Below, one piece after another: positions 18,071 to 26,745 of a stretch of 64,000 bases of DNA (positions within the stretch are counted from its first letter, which is position 1; each line of letters opens with the position of its first letter). The position numbers were made by a program, and so were the translations under genes. Below the pieces are notes generated by a model that saw nothing but the letters and a program-made list of their open reading frames with translations, was not told the origin of the DNA and did no database searches. This DNA is from Glaciimonas sp. PAMC28666 (GTDB taxonomy: Bacteria; Pseudomonadota; Gammaproteobacteria; Burkholderiales; Burkholderiaceae_D). Location: contig NZ_CP070304.1 of the NCBI RefSeq assembly GCF_016917355.1, positions 2,170,001-2,234,000 of the forward strand. The letters are read 5' to 3'.

Positions 18071-18433
18071 TTATTTAACCGCATGACATTTGGCATGTTC
18101 CAGTAACACAATAACCGCTTTGACTATCGCAAACATGATGGCGCGATCTTTGGTTGGATGGTCTGAAAATGGTACGTTGATGCCTCCGCAAATGACCGCA
18201 TCACCATGCTCGTGCGCGGGGTCCTTGCCATAATGAATAGAGATATCGTACGCAGCGATCAGCGGGCCACAGGCTTTCCAGTTACGGGTCCATTGTGGCA
18301 ATGCATCGGTGTTGACCAGTAGCGTACCGGCCCGTTCGTAGCACTCTTCAATGTTGTCGTAGCCCAGCAACTGCGCCAGACGTCGCTCTTTGGCAACGCA
18401 ACTTCGAAAATATTCCTCGTCGCTCATCCGCAT
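18071..18433 (-). CDS. Hypothetical protein resembling phage NinX (DUF2591)
   Basis: 120 residues. The block around WTRNWKACGPLIAAYDISI, with a following DRAIMFAIVKAVIVLLE, resembles the DUF2591/NinX family of small phage-associated proteins, whose function is unknown. The match is from memory of the pattern W-x-x-C/D-x-P-L-I followed by a conserved tail, so it is moderate. The start may be ATG 18433 or the second Met two codons in. Confidence 0.6.
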   Translation of the reverse strand: MRMSDEEYFRSCVAKERRLAQLLGYDNIEECYERAGTLLVNTDALPQWTRNWKACGPLIAAYDISIHYGKDPAHEHGDAVICGGINVPFSDHPTKDRAIMFAIVKAVIVLLEHAKCHAVK

Positions 18434-18483
18434 CGCACATTCCTCTTGGTAGGTAGAATATTCGTGACCAGGGGTGCCTGGTG

Positions 18484-18738
18484 CTATTGTTTTGAACTGG
18501 CCTTGGGCGATTTTACGATTTTTCTTATATCCTTTTCAATAGCGATCACCGCATTGTTCGCTTCCCAAAGCTGCAAGCGGGCCCGATAACGGTCTAACTC
18601 TTCCTCGTAGAGATCAAAAATACACGGGTTACAGCCGCTCGCGCAGCAGTCATCCAGATCGGGTTGTACTGGCGGCGTGGGTGCTGCATCGTTGGTTGGC
18701 GCGCCTTCACGTGGTTTGGTCGGCATGGTAGTCAGCAT
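18484..18738 (-). CDS. Oxidoreductase-like domain protein (cysteine motif)
   Basis: 84 residues. The central motif is DDCCASGCNPCIFDLYEEEL, which fits the small Oxidored_like family (CCxSGCxxCxxDxYxxEL). Four cysteines in this spacing suggest metal or iron-sulphur binding. A proline-rich N-terminus and a lysine-rich C-terminus flank it. Start is ATG 18738 or the second Met at codon 5. Family function is not established. Confidence 0.75.
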   Translation of the reverse strand: MLTTMPTKPREGAPTNDAAPTPPVQPDLDDCCASGCNPCIFDLYEEELDRYRARLQLWEANNAVIAIEKDIRKIVKSPKASSKQ

Positions 18739-18830
18739 TAATTGTGATCGGAAATACGGGTTTAGGATACCGTATTTCCGATCAAGTCGCGCTTGCCGGG
18801 GCAGTTGCCCGGCGTCATTGCTCAGGATAG

Positions 18831-19697
18831 TTACGGCGCAATAGCACCGAACCGTCCGCTATTAAAATCCTGCATCGCCGTGACTATTTCTTCGCGCGTG
18901 TTCATGACAAAGGGCCCGTGAGCGAATACCGGCTCATCCAGTGGTGCGCCACTTAGCACCAACAGCGTGGCGTCGCTGTTCGCCTCGAGCAGGACTGTCT
19001 CACCGTCTCGATCAAGTAACACGACTTGCGCCCCACGCGCGACTTCCAGGCCATTGACCAATATTGTGCCGTGTAAGACGACGACTGCCGCGACGTGTCC
19101 AGTCGGTATCGGCAATGTAACGGTGGCACCCTGTTTCAGGCGAGTGTCCCACACGTTAATTGGTGTAAAGGTATGCGCTGGTCCTTGCTCGCCACCGAAA
19201 CTCCCGGCAATCACGCGTATCGTACCGGCCTCATCGGCTAAATTAACAACAGGTATATCCTTGTTGACGATTCCTTGATACCCGGGCGGAGCCATTTTGT
19301 CCTTGGCGGGAAGATTGATCCATAGTTGCACCATCTCAAACGGGCCGCCCTTTTTGCTATAGGCAGGAGCGTGGAATTCCTCATGCAGAATACCCGCCGC
19401 CGCTGTCATCCATTGCACGTCACCAGGGCCGATAACGCCGCCGTTGCCGGTGGAATCGCGATGTGCGACCTCGCCGTCATACACAATTGTCACCGTTTCG
19501 AACCCACGGTGTGGATGCTGGCCGACGCCGCGCTGATGTTCGGTCGGCGCAAATTCTGCAGGTCCGGCGTAATCTAGTAATAGAAACGGGTTGAGATGAC
19601 CGTCGAGCGTATCGAACGAGAATAGCGAGCGGACCGGGAAGCCATCGCCTACCCAATGCTGCCGTGGAGCGCTCAGGACACCGAGAATCGTTTTCAT
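18831..19697 (-). CDS. Pirin family protein
   Basis: 288 residues forming two cupin domains. GQHPHRGFETVTIVYDGEV supplies metal-binding histidines, and ILHEEFH supplies the remaining His and Glu. FEMVQLWINLP ends the first cupin, and the second cupin follows with a pirin C-terminal region ending in GPFVMNTREEIVTAMQDF. Pirins are iron-binding proteins, some with quercetinase activity and some acting as redox-dependent regulators. An inverted repeat overlaps the promoter just upstream. Confidence 0.92.
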   Translation of the reverse strand: MKTILGVLSAPRQHWVGDGFPVRSLFSFDTLDGHLNPFLLLDYAGPAEFAPTEHQRGVGQHPHRGFETVTIVYDGEVAHRDSTGNGGVIGPGDVQWMTAAAGILHEEFHAPAYSKKGGPFEMVQLWINLPAKDKMAPPGYQGIVNKDIPVVNLADEAGTIRVIAGSFGGEQGPAHTFTPINVWDTRLKQGATVTLPIPTGHVAAVVVLHGTILVNGLEVARGAQVVLLDRDGETVLLEANSDATLLVLSGAPLDEPVFAHGPFVMNTREEIVTAMQDFNSGRFGAIAP

Positions 19698-19719
19698 TGA
19701 ATTTTTCCTTTCAGTACTA

Positions 19720-19745
19720 CATCATATTCTTGTATAAGTATGATG
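19720..19745 (-). promoter_or_regulatory. Inverted repeat in the pirin promoter, possible operator
   Basis: CATCATA (19720-19726) and TATGATG (19739-19745) are perfect inverted arms, with additional CTT/AAG pairing inside. On the minus strand the element overlaps a plausible promoter (TTGTAT, then AATATG about 17 bases on). This is the usual arrangement for repression by a small dimeric regulator of MarR, ArsR or TetR type. The regulator is not evident nearby. Confidence 0.5.
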
Positions 19746-19920
19746 ATACAAGGACGCAAGAAAAGTGACTAGATGGGATAATCCATACTTACCGTTCTAT
19801 GAGGTGAACGCAGTCAGGCGCACGACGCGAGCGGCGCTCGCCCTACGGCGGCTGCATTGATCAGACCATCAGCAGCGCCATTATTCGAGGCATCGCAGGT
19901 GTTGTTATTAAAAAGGAGCC

Positions 19921-20124
19921 ATGATGGCAAAAAAGATTGAACTGGATCCAGAAACGTTGGCGTTAATTAATTGGTGCATCGAAGTAGAAGGATTTCTGGT
20001 CGCAGGAGGGGCAACCATTGCGCAGGCACAGGACCACATCGAAGAAGAAGTGGAATGGTTCACCGATCAGTTTTATGATGGTTTAACGCCGGAAGAGGCC
20101 GCAAAAGCGGCATTGAGTGATTAA
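19921..20124 (+). CDS. Hypothetical acidic protein, 67 residues
   Basis: ATG 19921 is preceded by AAAAAGGAG at ideal spacing. The small, acidic, alpha-helical protein ends in GLTPEEAAKAALSD. There is no recognised domain, signal peptide or membrane segment. Clear ribosome site and codon structure make it a likely real gene. Function is unknown. Confidence 0.65.
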   Translation: MMAKKIELDPETLALINWCIEVEGFLVAGGATIAQAQDHIEEEVEWFTDQFYDGLTPEEAAKAALSD

Positions 20125-20261
20125 TACTAATTGATCAAAATTGAGTGAATAAGCTTCGCGGCTTATTTCCATAGCAGGTGTAGCGACCGCAGGGTTGCGC
20201 ACCTTCTAGGACACATCATTCACTGTTATGCGCAGCAGGCGCGGTGCGACTGGAGTCTCAG

Positions 20262-20801
20262 ATGGACGAACGATTCACGAGTGCATCTTCTACAGATGCC
20301 AGGTTAGACGACGATACGCTCAATTTTGCGCACGAAATGTTTGAACTTGCCCGCGGCGGCGATGCTGCCAGACTTGGCACCCTATTGGCGCAGGGGTTAC
20401 CGCCAAACCTGCGCAATCACAAAGGCGATAGCTTATTGATGTTAGCCAGTTATCACGGCCATATCGAAGCGGTGCGCGTGTTGTTAGCGCATAAAGCCGA
20501 CCCTGAACTCCGAAATAACAACGGTCAGACCCCGATTGCCGGTGCCGCATTCAAGGGTGACTTGCCGATGATCCAGCTTTTATTGGCGAACGGTGCAGAT
20601 GTGGAAGGCGCGTCACCGGATGGCAAGACCGCCTTAATGATGGCTGCCATGTTCAATCGTACGGAGCTCGTCGATTTTTTAATAGCGCATGGCGCGAGAC
20701 CCGATGCCAGGGATGCAAGTGGCCTGACGCCGCTAGCGGCGGCAAAAAGGATGGGCGCGCCCGATACATTGGCACAATTGGAAAAAATCTCGGATTTATA
20801 A
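20262..20801 (+). CDS. Ankyrin-repeat protein
   Basis: 179 residues from ATG 20262 (ribosome site GGAG six bases upstream; an earlier in-frame GTG is less likely). Residues 35-165 hold about four ankyrin repeats, recognisable by KGDSLLMLASYHGHIEAVRV, NNGQTPIAGAAFKGDLPMI, DGKTALMMAAMFNRTELVD and DASGLTPLAAAKRMGA. No signal peptide is present, so it is a cytosolic protein-interaction scaffold. Its partner is not identifiable. A SlyX gene follows 56 bp downstream and may be co-transcribed. Confidence 0.9.
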   Translation: MDERFTSASSTDARLDDDTLNFAHEMFELARGGDAARLGTLLAQGLPPNLRNHKGDSLLMLASYHGHIEAVRVLLAHKADPELRNNNGQTPIAGAAFKGDLPMIQLLLANGADVEGASPDGKTALMMAAMFNRTELVDFLIAHGARPDARDASGLTPLAAAKRMGAPDTLAQLEKISDL

Positions 20802-20857
20802 TTGCGCGCTGAGGTGCGTTACACTCTGGCCTGCCCTCATGTTGATGAGGTTGCCCC

Positions 20858-21160
20858 GTGAATTTAGAGAAAACCGCAGAGAAAACAGTAGAGAAAACAG
20901 TAGAGAAAACAGTAGAGAAAACAGTAGAGATGACACTTGAGATAACCCAAACAGCGCAGGAAGAGCGCTTCATCGCCATTGAAATAAAAGTCGCGCATCA
21001 GGAAGATCTGATGGACGAGTTAAATAAGCTAGTCTATCGCCAGCAACAAAAAATTGATCAACTTGAAACGCTCTGTGCTGCCTTGGCACGCTTAATCAAG
21101 GACGCGCGAGAGAGTGGCGATCAGAGCCAGGCGGCGCACGAACGGCCGCCGCATTATTGA
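20858..21160 (+). CDS. slyX: SlyX family coiled-coil protein with an N-terminal repeat extension
   Basis: 100 residues from GTG 20858, with GAGG upstream. Residues 34-80 are the SlyX core (AIEIKVAHQEDLMDELNKLV then YRQQQKIDQLETLCAALARL), a short coiled coil of unknown function found across proteobacteria. SlyX normally starts a few residues before this core. Here about 25 extra residues precede it, made of EKTA, four EKTV units and EMTL, encoded by a 12-bp tandem repeat. The units keep frame and heptad-like charge, so the extension could lengthen the coiled coil. GTG as start is inferred because no closer start lies between the repeats and the core apart from ATG 20930. Confidence 0.85.
   Translation: MNLEKTAEKTVEKTVEKTVEKTVEMTLEITQTAQEERFIAIEIKVAHQEDLMDELNKLVYRQQQKIDQLETLCAALARLIKDARESGDQSQAAHERPPHY
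20867..20938 (+). repeat. 12-bp minisatellite inside slyX
   Basis: Four perfect copies of GAGAAAACAGTA (20879-20926) are flanked by a divergent copy on each side. Gain or loss of a unit stays in frame and adds or removes four residues. Confidence 0.9.
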
Positions 21161-21222
21161 AATCGGATCAGGCCGGACTGGCCTATGTTGGGTGTAACCG
21201 GCTTAACGCTGATGCCCCGGTA

Positions 21223-21645
21223 TTAATATTTGGGGACTTTGAACGGATGATCCATAACAATCCGGGTCGCTGCAATCATGTTACTCAGACCAAGTATCAG
21301 CTGGGTCAGCGTGTCACCTGGTAAATACCATATTTGTGAGCCTGGCGACTGCACCTGCGTTGCTGCGGTGATCAAAGGGGAAACCCACTCAGCATCGGGC
21401 GTGACGTCCAGCACCACATCACCTTCTTGCGTGGTGTGCAAGAATATCTCACCGCCCAATTCCAGAAAAAAGCAGATGCCGTAGCCGGTGGCGTTAGATT
21501 TTTTTACAGCGTATTGCAGATCGCGATTGTAGCTGTCTATCCATGCCTCAATGTCATAGGTCGTGTTTAATACGATCCATGGTCGTTTGGCATGAAGGTC
21601 AATCGGCTCACCGTCTGAATCTTGCATTGTTGCACCTTGCTGCAT
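21223..21645 (-). CDS. Hypothetical protein, 140 residues
   Basis: No signal peptide or membrane helix. The sequence has alternating hydrophobic strands (GYGICFFLELGGEIFLHTT, GDVVLDVTPDAEWVSPLI) suggesting an alpha/beta fold. I do not recognise a family. ATG 21645 or the Met six codons later (preceded by AAGG) could be the start. It is convergent with slyX. Confidence 0.6.
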   Translation of the reverse strand: MQQGATMQDSDGEPIDLHAKRPWIVLNTTYDIEAWIDSYNRDLQYAVKKSNATGYGICFFLELGGEIFLHTTQEGDVVLDVTPDAEWVSPLITAATQVQSPGSQIWYLPGDTLTQLILGLSNMIAATRIVMDHPFKVPKY

Positions 21646-22082
21646 TTTGTTGCGTTTTACCGTTAATCAAATCCCAGATACTTAAGGAATTCACCTAGTT
21701 TGAAGAACGCTACTTTAATGGAAAAACGCCGCCAGGACAGGAAATTCGGGACTGATTTCTCAAAAAACAGACGCTACGAGGATGTCCCAGACGAGATAGG
21801 AGAAGTTACAGGATGAACGGCTATACCTCTGCATAAAAAGGTGTATTGTAGAGACACCTTGTTATGAAGAAAGTGGACCAATATGAGAGTCACTTTACTC
21901 CGCTGCATCGTCACCTTCATGATAGTCGGCTCGACTTATTTGTCGTATAGCAACTATCAAAAAAATAGCCTTAACGATATGTGGTACCAAATGCCCATCG
22001 GCGGTCCGAATTAGAATGCGAGGGTTCGGTGGCTGAGTCTGTGGCAAAGAATCAAAAAATTTTTAGAATCGGTTGAAAGCCT
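21646..22082. other. Intergenic DNA containing one possible small gene
   Basis: 437 bases. Apart from the 43-codon candidate listed separately, I see no gene, hairpin or repeat of note. Confidence 0.4.
21883..22014 (+). CDS. Possible 43-residue single-pass membrane peptide
   Basis: ATG 21883 to TAG 22014 encodes a peptide with a short basic start (MRVTLLRC), a hydrophobic helix (IVTFMIVGSTYLSY) and a polar tail. The ribosome site is weak and there is no homology evidence, so this is tentative. Confidence 0.3.
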   Translation: MRVTLLRCIVTFMIVGSTYLSYSNYQKNSLNDMWYQMPIGGPN

Positions 22083-22409
22083 ATGCGTCAGCCCGGTAAG
22101 CAGCCCGCACTATCGCTGGGCGAACCATTTGCGATCAGGGTCGAGCCCAAAGGCTTCGCGTTTGAATCGACCAGAGACATCACATTGCTGGAGGCCGCCC
22201 GAACGAGTGGCATTATCTTCCCCAGCTCATGCAGAAACGGGACGTGTCGCACCTGTCTTTGTCGCATGGCGAGCGGTCGAATTCGATATGATATCGAATG
22301 GCCTGGTTTAAGCGCAGACGAAAAATTCGACGGCTACATTCTCCCGTGCGTGGCCCATGCAGAATCGAATCTGGTGCTAGAGGTGCCGCTGGCGATGACG
22401 TTGAAATGA
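22083..22409 (+). CDS. Plant-type 2Fe-2S ferredoxin
   Basis: 108 residues forming a single beta-grasp ferredoxin domain. The cluster ligands are in SSCRNGTCRTCLC (C-x4-C-x2-C), and the fourth Cys is in YILPCVAHAES. The N-terminal 15 residues are a short extension. It would carry electrons in the cytosol to an oxygenase or reductase not encoded nearby. The gene is convergent with the next one. Confidence 0.88.
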   Translation: MRQPGKQPALSLGEPFAIRVEPKGFAFESTRDITLLEAARTSGIIFPSSCRNGTCRTCLCRMASGRIRYDIEWPGLSADEKFDGYILPCVAHAESNLVLEVPLAMTLK

Positions 22410-22507
22410 TGTGGCAGCTCTGTGCCAGGGCGTTCAAGCCACGCCGACGCGCTGATCAAGTGCCAGGCGGCGGCCATGCAAGCGTCTCTCGGCCTCGGCG
22501 GCGATTT

Positions 22508-23749
22508 TTAAGCAGCTTTTTTCCTGTCCAGGCTCGCTGACTTCAGCTTGACGTTGCAATTCTCTTTCAGAAATTTTAGTGCGCTGAGATATTTGATGTC
22601 GTCGAGATCGAGTAGATACGCGGTGGCTTCCGGCAAAAACTCCTCTTCCCAAAGTGATAACAGATTTTCTTTCATCTCAAATGGTGCCGCGGACGAAATG
22701 AAATCGGCCACTGCTGCGCTATTAAAACCATGCTGGCGTACCTTGCGCGTGATCGATTTTGCTTCCGCTTCTGAAATGATCGTTTTAGGCTTAATTTCGG
22801 CAGCGATACACAAAAAAGCGGTAAGACGTGAAAAGGGATCTTCTTTTCCGCCTGTGACCCGGCGCCATTCCTCCGACATTAAGGTATCGAATTCCTCGAC
22901 ATCGTCCATCCCGCTTTCGCGCACGAAGTAACGCAATTCGACGGTGTTACGTAATTCGTCGAGTGCAATAGCGCTGTTGGCAATCAGCGGCGCGTCGTGT
23001 TTTTCGATCTCTCTACGCACTTTATCGCTAATTTTAATAAACTCTTCCGGTATATCATCGAGGAGTTTTTTGGCTATTTTCAGCTTGCCGATGGAAGCGG
23101 CCTGTGCGCGGATTGTGCTCAATAAGGTCGCAAAAGCATTTCGGTTAGGGAAACTGTCTGCCCCGGCGGCGCGTACCAACAGTGCACTGCGTATCACCGT
23201 TTCGGCACTGGTAAATTCCAGTGCCGAACGCGGCAGCGCCATACTTTTGGCAAACCAGGTGGCCGCTGCCAGAGTATTGGCGTCTTCTTCGCGGGTTTGG
23301 CGCTCCTTGCGATAGGCAACTAATGTATAAGGCTTGACCAAGGTTCGCTCATCCTGGAAGCTTTTTACATCCTGACTTTTTACGTCGCCAAACACCGCGC
23401 AGTCAGGCAATGCATGCAACGCCTTCAGCATTTCGTTGCCACCTCGTGAATGTGACAGGAATGTGTTGTCGCGTAATGATATGGCCGCTGGTTCGAGGTC
23501 GCCGTTGCAGGCGTCTTCAAGAAACAGGCTAATCAGATTGACCATCCTTTTTCGGGCATTGTCGAGGTCGGTATGGAGATGGCTAGAGCCGAAGAAATCG
23601 GCTATCTGCACTGAACCTTTCGCCCCGTCGGCAATGATCGTGCGACATTTCTCCTGATCGATGATGTCTTTTTGCACGCCGTAACTCAGCGCTTTTTCAA
23701 AAAAAGGGCGCTTATCGACGGTGGCGATAATACGATTATGATCGGTCAT
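22508..23749 (-). CDS. Hypothetical protein, 413 residues
   Basis: Start taken as ATG 23747-23749 (MTDHNRIIATVDKRPFFEKA); a longer frame adds 31 Ser/Arg-rich residues that look non-coding. The protein is soluble, mostly helical and charged. The N-terminal third contains ADGAKGSVQIADFFGSSHL, and the middle has a long helical region around EFIKISDKVRREIEKHD. I recognise no family. An 8-base G run lies about 195 bp upstream (23945-23952). It is the most downstream of four minus-strand genes that include a J-domain protein. Whether they work together is unknown. Confidence 0.7.
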   Translation of the reverse strand: MTDHNRIIATVDKRPFFEKALSYGVQKDIIDQEKCRTIIADGAKGSVQIADFFGSSHLHTDLDNARKRMVNLISLFLEDACNGDLEPAAISLRDNTFLSHSRGGNEMLKALHALPDCAVFGDVKSQDVKSFQDERTLVKPYTLVAYRKERQTREEDANTLAAATWFAKSMALPRSALEFTSAETVIRSALLVRAAGADSFPNRNAFATLLSTIRAQAASIGKLKIAKKLLDDIPEEFIKISDKVRREIEKHDAPLIANSAIALDELRNTVELRYFVRESGMDDVEEFDTLMSEEWRRVTGGKEDPFSRLTAFLCIAAEIKPKTIISEAEAKSITRKVRQHGFNSAAVADFISSAAPFEMKENLLSLWEEEFLPEATAYLLDLDDIKYLSALKFLKENCNVKLKSASLDRKKAA

Positions 23750-23998
23750 AGCGAGACATTTATAAGTTGGTGACGAGCGAATGAGAAAGCTAAAGGATCG
23801 ACGACTATTCGCTACCGAATAACTGTAGGGTCTGCCAGACAATCCGGGACCGGTTCAGCGCAATAACGAGCAGCAACCAAGAAATAAATCCCATTCTTCT
23901 TGTGCGCGGAAGCGTTTTAGTTGTTGAAGTTAATCAGTGCGAAAGGGGGGGGCGTTGAAAGACCGCGAACGCAGGCATCACAACGTACCACACCACCG

Positions 23999-24715
23999 TT
24001 AAAGCGCTGACTCTTCGGAAGGATCGATCGCGATGGGTGGTTTGACCGGCTTTTTGACCGGCACCGGCGCGTCTTCTTCGTATTCCAGAGCGGCTTCGAG
24101 TTGTTCGAGACGCTCTAATTCGGCTTCGCGCCGCTTGCGCTCGATGCTACGTTTCTTGAGCGTCGGCCATACCTGTTCAAAAATGTCTTCGTGCTCATGC
24201 TTAAGCAACCAGGTCAGTTCTTTCCAGTCGCGATCCGCTACTTCGGATTTTTCAACGGCGTCACGGTCTTCGTTAAAATTGACGTTAAACGTGTCAAACG
24301 CAGCAAAGTGGGTGACTTCGTCGTCGCGATCCGACAGGTAATCGATAAACGCTTCGTAGCCGCCTTCGTGCTCTGCGATTGCTTCGATAAAATCGCTGGT
24401 TTTCGTATCGTCGCGGAACAGCACGGAATTCATCATGCCGCGCAGACGAACGTGGGTATGATCGGCGTACAGTTTTTCGATAACCACCGCGCGCGCAAAT
24501 TGCTCCGGGGTTACCAGCAAATTCACCACCGATTCCTTTGAAGTATCGTACTCGCGGATGACGGCAAGTAAATCTTTCGGCGGCATTTCCTCCAGCACAG
24601 CGACCAGGGCGTAATCGCCTTCAGTCTCAGCCAAACTAACCAGTGCAAATTCGGCACCCGCAATATCGCCTTCGCGGATCAGATTGGCTGCTTTAACGAT
24701 AAGCGCGTTTGTCAT
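23999..24715 (-). CDS. Hypothetical protein, 238 residues, with a charged coiled-coil tail
   Basis: Start ATG 24713-24715 (MTNALIVKAANLIREGDIAG). The N-terminal half looks like helical repeats (LVSLAETEGDYALVAVLEEM). The C-terminal third is strongly charged (KKRSIERKRREAELERLEQL) and predicted coiled coil, followed by a Pro/Lys linker. No domain is recognised. It lies between the J-domain pair and the 413-residue gene, all in the same direction. Confidence 0.7.
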   Translation of the reverse strand: MTNALIVKAANLIREGDIAGAEFALVSLAETEGDYALVAVLEEMPPKDLLAVIREYDTSKESVVNLLVTPEQFARAVVIEKLYADHTHVRLRGMMNSVLFRDDTKTSDFIEAIAEHEGGYEAFIDYLSDRDDEVTHFAAFDTFNVNFNEDRDAVEKSEVADRDWKELTWLLKHEHEDIFEQVWPTLKKRSIERKRREAELERLEQLEAALEYEEDAPVPVKKPVKPPIAIDPSEESAL

Positions 24716-25066
24716 GGTTTTCTTTGTAAAAGGACACAAAAATAGGAGCAATGGCAGCAAGTGTGATTGCGGGATTACTTGCTCTACCGCATCAGGATAG
24801 AACTCAATTGAGCGTTGGTATCAGACCTCAGAGGTCTTGTTCATCAGGTTATGGTGCGGCATTAATGCAGCGTAAATACGGCATAAATACGGCATTAATA
24901 CCGCATTAATACGACAGCAATGCGGCCATCTCTCATCGAATAACTAGTCGGGCGTTGCGTAGCTGGCACCTCAAGGCTCGGCCAGGGAGCGCAGACAATT
25001 TTCGGGGGTGCGCACCGCAGATGCAATCTCACGGTGTGCAGCAGGTCCCGAACGAAGTCCTCAACC
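24716..25066. repeat. Intergenic DNA with an 11-bp tandem array (24862-24916)
   Basis: The 351-bp spacer holds about five direct copies of an 11-bp unit, consensus TAAATACGGCA drifting to TTAATACGACA. The last copies also form partial palindromes (GCATTAATACCGCATTAATA). The 11-bp period places the copies close to the same face of the helix. No gene seen. Confidence 0.65.
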
Positions 25067-25606
25067 TTAGTGACGATCAAATCCTTGCTCAGCCAGCCAG
25101 TCAGCGCCTTCGGTTTCAAGATCCTGGTCGCGATCTTCATCGCGCTCAACCTCGTCCACACTGTCGTCCGACTCGTCGATACCGGCTTGATTTGCATAAT
25201 CACCGTGATAATTGCCGTTGCTTTTTTCGTAGAGATATTCAAGGCAAACCGTGGTAATCAGGAAGCTTTCGCCGCCGCTTTCCTTCAACGCAATCGCTAC
25301 CAGCTCTTCAGCCCAGGGCGAGAACTCTACCGTGGCAGCAATCTCGTCCCACGCCGGAAATTCTTCCAGCTCATTAGTGGACAACAGAACCATTGCATGC
25401 GGATTAGGAAAACTCACGCCGCCGTGAAACGCGACTGCGACCATTTCTGGTGCGGTGTCGATCATCGGCATCATCAGGGCGAACTGCGAACGCTTGGCTT
25501 TGAGTCGCGACTTGAGAATATCGTTCCCCTCAGAGTCGGAGCGTAAGTCTTCCAATTCAGCCTGATAGGCTTTGGTCAAGTCTTCAAAATAGGAGGAAAG
25601 CATCAT
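25067..25606 (-). CDS. Hypothetical protein encoded with a J-domain protein
   Basis: 179 residues. Its ATG overlaps the stop of the J-domain gene by four bases (ATGA), so the two are translationally coupled. The N-terminus is helical (YFEDLTKAYQAELEDL), the middle contains FHGGVSFPNPHAMVLLSTNE, and the tail is very acidic (DESDDSVDEVERDEDRDQD). I do not recognise the family. Coupling suggests it is a partner or client-specificity factor of the J protein; that is an inference. Confidence 0.75.
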   Translation of the reverse strand: MMLSSYFEDLTKAYQAELEDLRSDSEGNDILKSRLKAKRSQFALMMPMIDTAPEMVAVAFHGGVSFPNPHAMVLLSTNELEEFPAWDEIAATVEFSPWAEELVAIALKESGGESFLITTVCLEYLYEKSNGNYHGDYANQAGIDESDDSVDEVERDEDRDQDLETEGADWLAEQGFDRH

Positions 25607-25881
25607 TGCAAAACCTTGTTTATATAGGTGGTCCAGATTTGTTGCGCCGTTTCGATGGGATTTTCTAATAAACTGCGCCTTCGGTTCTCATCGTAGTCGC
25701 GGCGCTTGGCTTCATCTGATAACAGGTCGTATGCTTCCTGCACCTGGCGAAATTGCGCCGGTGCGTCGGGTGACGTATTTCGATCAGGGTGAAATTCTGA
25801 AGCTTTTTTGCGGTAAGCATTTTTTATCGCGCTAATCGACGCATTACTTTCGGTGCCGAGAACGGCGTAATAGTCTTTCAT
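25603..25881 (-). CDS. Minimal J-domain (DnaJ-like) cochaperone
   Basis: 92 residues. MKDYYAVLGTESNASISAIK and YRKKASEFHPDRN carry the J-domain helices and the essential HPD motif; FRQVQEAYDLLSDEAKRRDYD completes the domain. There is no Gly/Phe region or zinc finger, so it is a type III J protein that would stimulate an Hsp70 ATPase for a special task. The 20-residue tail is helical. It is first of a coupled pair. Confidence 0.9.
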   Translation of the reverse strand: MKDYYAVLGTESNASISAIKNAYRKKASEFHPDRNTSPDAPAQFRQVQEAYDLLSDEAKRRDYDENRRRSLLENPIETAQQIWTTYINKVLQ

Positions 25882-26214
25882 AGATCCTTAGACCCGTATT
25901 TGAGCCATTAGTTTTACGTCCGCATCATCGCGCGCTAATGCTTTGCATGTCTACGCGGATTACCTTTGGAGATAAGTTGCTTAAATTGCATTTATTTTTT
26001 CGCGGGCAGTCTATTAGTGTACTCAAACCAAGTTGTAAAGTCGATGGTCAAGGTAGCAACTTTTGAATATATGATGGCGTGCTACCCATCCAGCAAGGCT
26101 AAAGCAAGGTAGAGGCAAGGCAAAAGCAAGGCAAGAGCAAGGAAGAGACAAGGATCGATCGGGTCAGGAGATAAACTTAATTACAGCTATCAACGGCCCT
26201 AAAGATCATTTTTG
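25882..26214. other. Intergenic DNA with a low-complexity GCAAGG run
   Basis: 333 bases. Around 26100-26155 a purine-rich stretch repeats GCAAGG and GCAAGA five or six times with slightly different spacing. No gene, RNA or clear terminator was seen. Confidence 0.5.
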
Positions 26215-26745
26215 TTAATTCGGCTTACGGAAGTCAGCCTCTACCCAAGCCGTCGCACTGGATTTATTCAGCGTGAAGTTTGCCCTCACCTGCACCTGTG
26301 CCAACTGCGTACCGTCTTCATCACACGCGGTCAGCAGGGCGTAGGGAAAGTCATCATCGGGAATCACGTCAAGGGTGACATTCACCGCCGCAGAAGCTGT
26401 AGCCACGCTGATCTCTTTATGCAGTAAGGCGTGTAATTGTTGTTCATGCCGCCGCAAAACTTCCGAAGCGGTCTTTACCAGCGTATTAAATGCGTTGGTA
26501 TCCAGGGGTTTGGGATTCTTCTTGTCACGCCCCATGGTCCACGGTCCGACCAGCGCTGGTTCTGGCTCACCGTCTTTAATCATTTCAACAGCCCATCCCT
26601 CGTCGTCCACATTTTTGACAACGCGCGCGGTCCAGCCGACGTCGCGCCACAAACGCGGCTCCTGAATGACGGGGTCGTGGTTATTTTCGGCGTCGTGGTC
26701 CGGTTCTTCGGTTATATTCCGGGAAGAAATTGGCAAATCAGTCAT
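26215..26745 (-). CDS. Hypothetical protein, 176 residues
   Basis: Start taken as ATG 26743-26745 (MTDLPISSRNITEEPDHD). A conserved-looking core, DVGWTARVVKNVDDEGWAVE followed by ALVGPWTMGRDKKNPKPLD, and a C-terminal mixed alpha/beta part suggest a real soluble protein. It reminds me of uncharacterised Burkholderiales proteins, but I cannot name a family. No signal peptide. Confidence 0.65.
   Translation of the reverse strand: MTDLPISSRNITEEPDHDAENNHDPVIQEPRLWRDVGWTARVVKNVDDEGWAVEMIKDGEPEPALVGPWTMGRDKKNPKPLDTNAFNTLVKTASEVLRRHEQQLHALLHKEISVATASAAVNVTLDVIPDDDFPYALLTACDEDGTQLAQVQVRANFTLNKSSATAWVEADFRKPN

Noticed and set aside
23945-23952. Eight-base G run in a spacer
   Set aside because: It is intergenic, about 195 bp from the nearest start codon, so there is no evidence that it controls a reading frame. 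It was left out of the phase-variation argument.
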